Origin: CAZBSE01 sp964578625
GTDB taxonomy: Bacteria > Actinomycetota > Humimicrobiia > Humimicrobiales > Humimicrobiaceae
Length of the DNA: 15,019 nucleotides
Direction: 5' to 3'
NCBI GenBank assembly: GCA_964578625.1
Contig: CAZODQ010000023.1
Coordinates: forward strand, 1-15,019
Shown here: one piece after another, positions 13,445 to 15,019 of the stretch
Numbering within the stretch: the first letter of the stretch is position 1
Layout of the letters: the number at the start of each line of letters is the position of its first letter
The notes under the pieces: model-generated
Seen by the model: only the letters and a program-made list of their open reading frames with translations
Told to the model about the DNA's origin: nothing
Databases searched by the model: none
Made by a program: the position numbers and the translations under genes

Positions 13445-15019
13445 CTAAACACCTGTCTTTAACTTAGCTTTCAGGTTTAACATAAGTATTGAAATATCCG
13501 CAGGTGATATCCCTGCAATCCTTGAAGCCTGGCCTAAAGTATCAGGCCTTAATCTTGATAGCTTTTCCTGGGCCTCATAAGTCAATCCAATTATGTTAAA
13601 ATAATTTAAATCTTTTGGAAGACTATATCTTTCCATGCTCTTTAATTTCTTAATATCACTTAACTGCCTGTTTATATAGCCCTCATACTTTATACTAACC
13701 TCGACCTGCTTTAGGATCCTTCTATCATAATTATCTGCATTATCGTTAATAAAACTCATTATATCTTCTATTTTCGCCTCAGGTCTTTTTAAAAGACTGT
13801 AAGCACTTAAATGAGTGCCGATAGGCTTCATACCCAATTTTTTTAAAATCAAATTATTGTCCCTGCTTGGTCTTAATCTGCTTTCCTTAAGTTTTAATAT
13901 CAACTTATTTATTTCTTTCTCTCTTCTGTTTACCTTTCTGATCTGCCTATCGTTTATAAGGCCGATTTTATTACCAAATTTACTTAATCTTATATCGGCA
14001 TTGTCTGAACGCAGTACCAATCTGTACTCTGCCCTTGAAGTGTACATTCTGTAAGGTTCTATGAGCTCTTTAGTCAAAAGGTCATCTATTAAAACACCGA
14101 TGTAACTGTTGTCCCTCGTCATTAATAATGGAGGCTTGCCCATTACTTTTAATGCTGCATTTATCCCTGCAATCAAACCCTGCGCTGCTGCTTCTTCATA
14201 CCCTGAAGTCCCGTTTATCTGCCCTGCAAAATATAAATTCTTTACTGTTTTAGACTCAAAGGTAAAATCTAATTGATTGGGTATTATATAATCATACTCA
14301 ACGGCATATCCTGGTCTTATTATTCTCGCACTCTCTAATCCCTCTACGGAATTCACTATTTTTTGCTGCACTTCTATCGGCATACTGGTTGTAAGTCCTT
14401 GTAGATACATCTCGTTGGTATAAATCCCCTCCGGCTCAATAAAAACCGGGTGTCTTTTTTTTTCCGGAAAATTAATTACCTTTCTATCGATAGAAGGACA
14501 GTGCCTTGGGCCGTGTGTATCTACCATTCCTGATCTTATAGGCGACTTTTCTATATTTTCTGCTATTATCCTGTGCGTTTTCTCATTAGTGTAAGTAAGA
14601 TAACATTTAACACTTTCATAAATCTTTTCTTTATCCCAAAAAGAAAAGCTCAAATATTGATTATCTCCGTACTGCACTGTGGTTTTTGAAAGATTTATTG
14701 TTCTTTTATCAACCCTGGGAGGCGTTGCTGTCTGGAACCTTCCTATTCTAAAACCAATGTCCGTTAAATTTCCTGTTAATCTCATGGCAGGATACTCACC
14801 CATTCGTCCCGCTGAATAATCTTTCTTTCCAATTATTATCCTTCCCCGGAGAAAAGTACCCGAAGTTATTATTACCGTTTTTCCCATAAACCGAATACCG
14901 CTCTCTATCTCTGCTCCGACCGCATGATCATCCTTTAAACATATCCTGCATACTGTTCCCTGCCTCAGTATCAGGTTTTTTGTGTTTTCAAGGACTTTCT
15001 TCATTTCAATTTCATATTC
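13445..15019 (-). CDS. mnmG: tRNA uridine carboxymethylaminomethyl modification enzyme MnmG, 5' end missing
   Basis: The FAD-binding partner of MnmE, modifying the wobble uridine (position 34) of tRNAs. The window holds the last 524 codons of about 620-630; the frame stays open to the right edge, reading EYEIEMKKVLENT before the first internal Met, so the N-terminal FAD motif is outside. Visible family segments: MVDTHGPRHCPSIDRK with the conserved Cys, IEPEG, NGTSGYEEAAAQGLIAGINAA, NSYIGVLIDDLLTKELIEPYRMYTSRAEYRL, and the helical C terminus near RPDTLGQASRIAGISPADISIL that contacts MnmE. The Met at 15004 should not be taken as the start. It is the first visible gene of the leftward mnmG-rsmG-parA-parB-lipA run. 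Confidence 0.97.
   Translation of the reverse strand, partial: EYEIEMKKVLENTKNLILRQGTVCRICLKDDHAVGAEIESGIRFMGKTVIITSGTFLRGRIIIGKKDYSAGRMGEYPAMRLTGNLTDIGFRIGRFQTATPPRVDKRTINLSKTTVQYGDNQYLSFSFWDKEKIYESVKCYLTYTNEKTHRIIAENIEKSPIRSGMVDTHGPRHCPSIDRKVINFPEKKRHPVFIEPEGIYTNEMYLQGLTTSMPIEVQQKIVNSVEGLESARIIRPGYAVEYDYIIPNQLDFTFESKTVKNLYFAGQINGTSGYEEAAAQGLIAGINAALKVMGKPPLLMTRDNSYIGVLIDDLLTKELIEPYRMYTSRAEYRLVLRSDNADIRLSKFGNKIGLINDRQIRKVNRREKEINKLILKLKESRLRPSRDNNLILKKLGMKPIGTHLSAYSLLKRPEAKIEDIMSFINDNADNYDRRILKQVEVSIKYEGYINRQLSDIKKLKSMERYSLPKDLNYFNIIGLTYEAQEKLSRLRPDTLGQASRIAGISPADISILMLNLKAKLKTGV

Overview
The window looks like chromosomal DNA from a low-GC, probably anaerobic clostridial-type Bacillota. The signs are strong AT bias, AGGAGG-type ribosome sites with frequent TTG/GTG starts, a GSI-alpha glutamine synthetase, and the origin-proximal order mnmG-rsmG-parA-parB. 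I cannot fix the order or genus. Everything visible is vegetative chromosome: there is no rRNA, tRNA, CRISPR array, IS element or phage gene, and no gene-free stretch longer than 300 bases.

Region 1 (1-1130): a LacI-family repressor on the minus strand. It has a 19-bp operator over its own promoter. A near-identical operator (17/19) sits over a second, strong leftward promoter just past its 3' end. The repressor therefore probably controls itself and an operon beyond the left edge.

Region 2 (1369-5281): a plus-strand nitrogen-assimilation cluster: an OmpR-type regulator with a degenerate receiver domain, the ammonium channel AmtB, a PII protein and glutamine synthetase. Upstream of both amtB and glnA is the same element: four 11-bp-phased repeats of TTTAACA type, with the first repeat exactly 49 bp from the -10 box in both cases and no recognisable -35. 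This suggests a phosphorylation-independent OmpR-family activator of ammonium assimilation, analogous to actinobacterial GlnR but in a different phylum. It is the most interesting system in the window.

Region 3 (5352-9582): accessory minus-strand genes. These are a VIT/CCC1-like metal transporter with a good promoter and a stem-loop at the very start of its leader; a two-gene unit of a 62-residue excisionase-type DNA-binding protein and a 7TM-PAS-GGDEF-HD-GYP protein (GGDEF degenerate, HD-GYP intact, so probably a c-di-GMP phosphodiesterase); and an SPFH/prohibitin-like membrane protein.

Region 4 (9653-15019): a minus-strand run reading mnmG (5' end outside the window), rsmG, parA, parB, lipA and a DUF123 GIY-YIG protein. 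The spacing is tight: a 2-nt gap between mnmG and rsmG, an 8-nt overlap of parA and parB, and a 23-nt overlap of parB and lipA. tRNA/rRNA modification and chromosome partition genes are normal here. A lipoyl synthase translationally joined to parB is not part of the usual neighbourhood. No consensus parS or DnaA box was seen.
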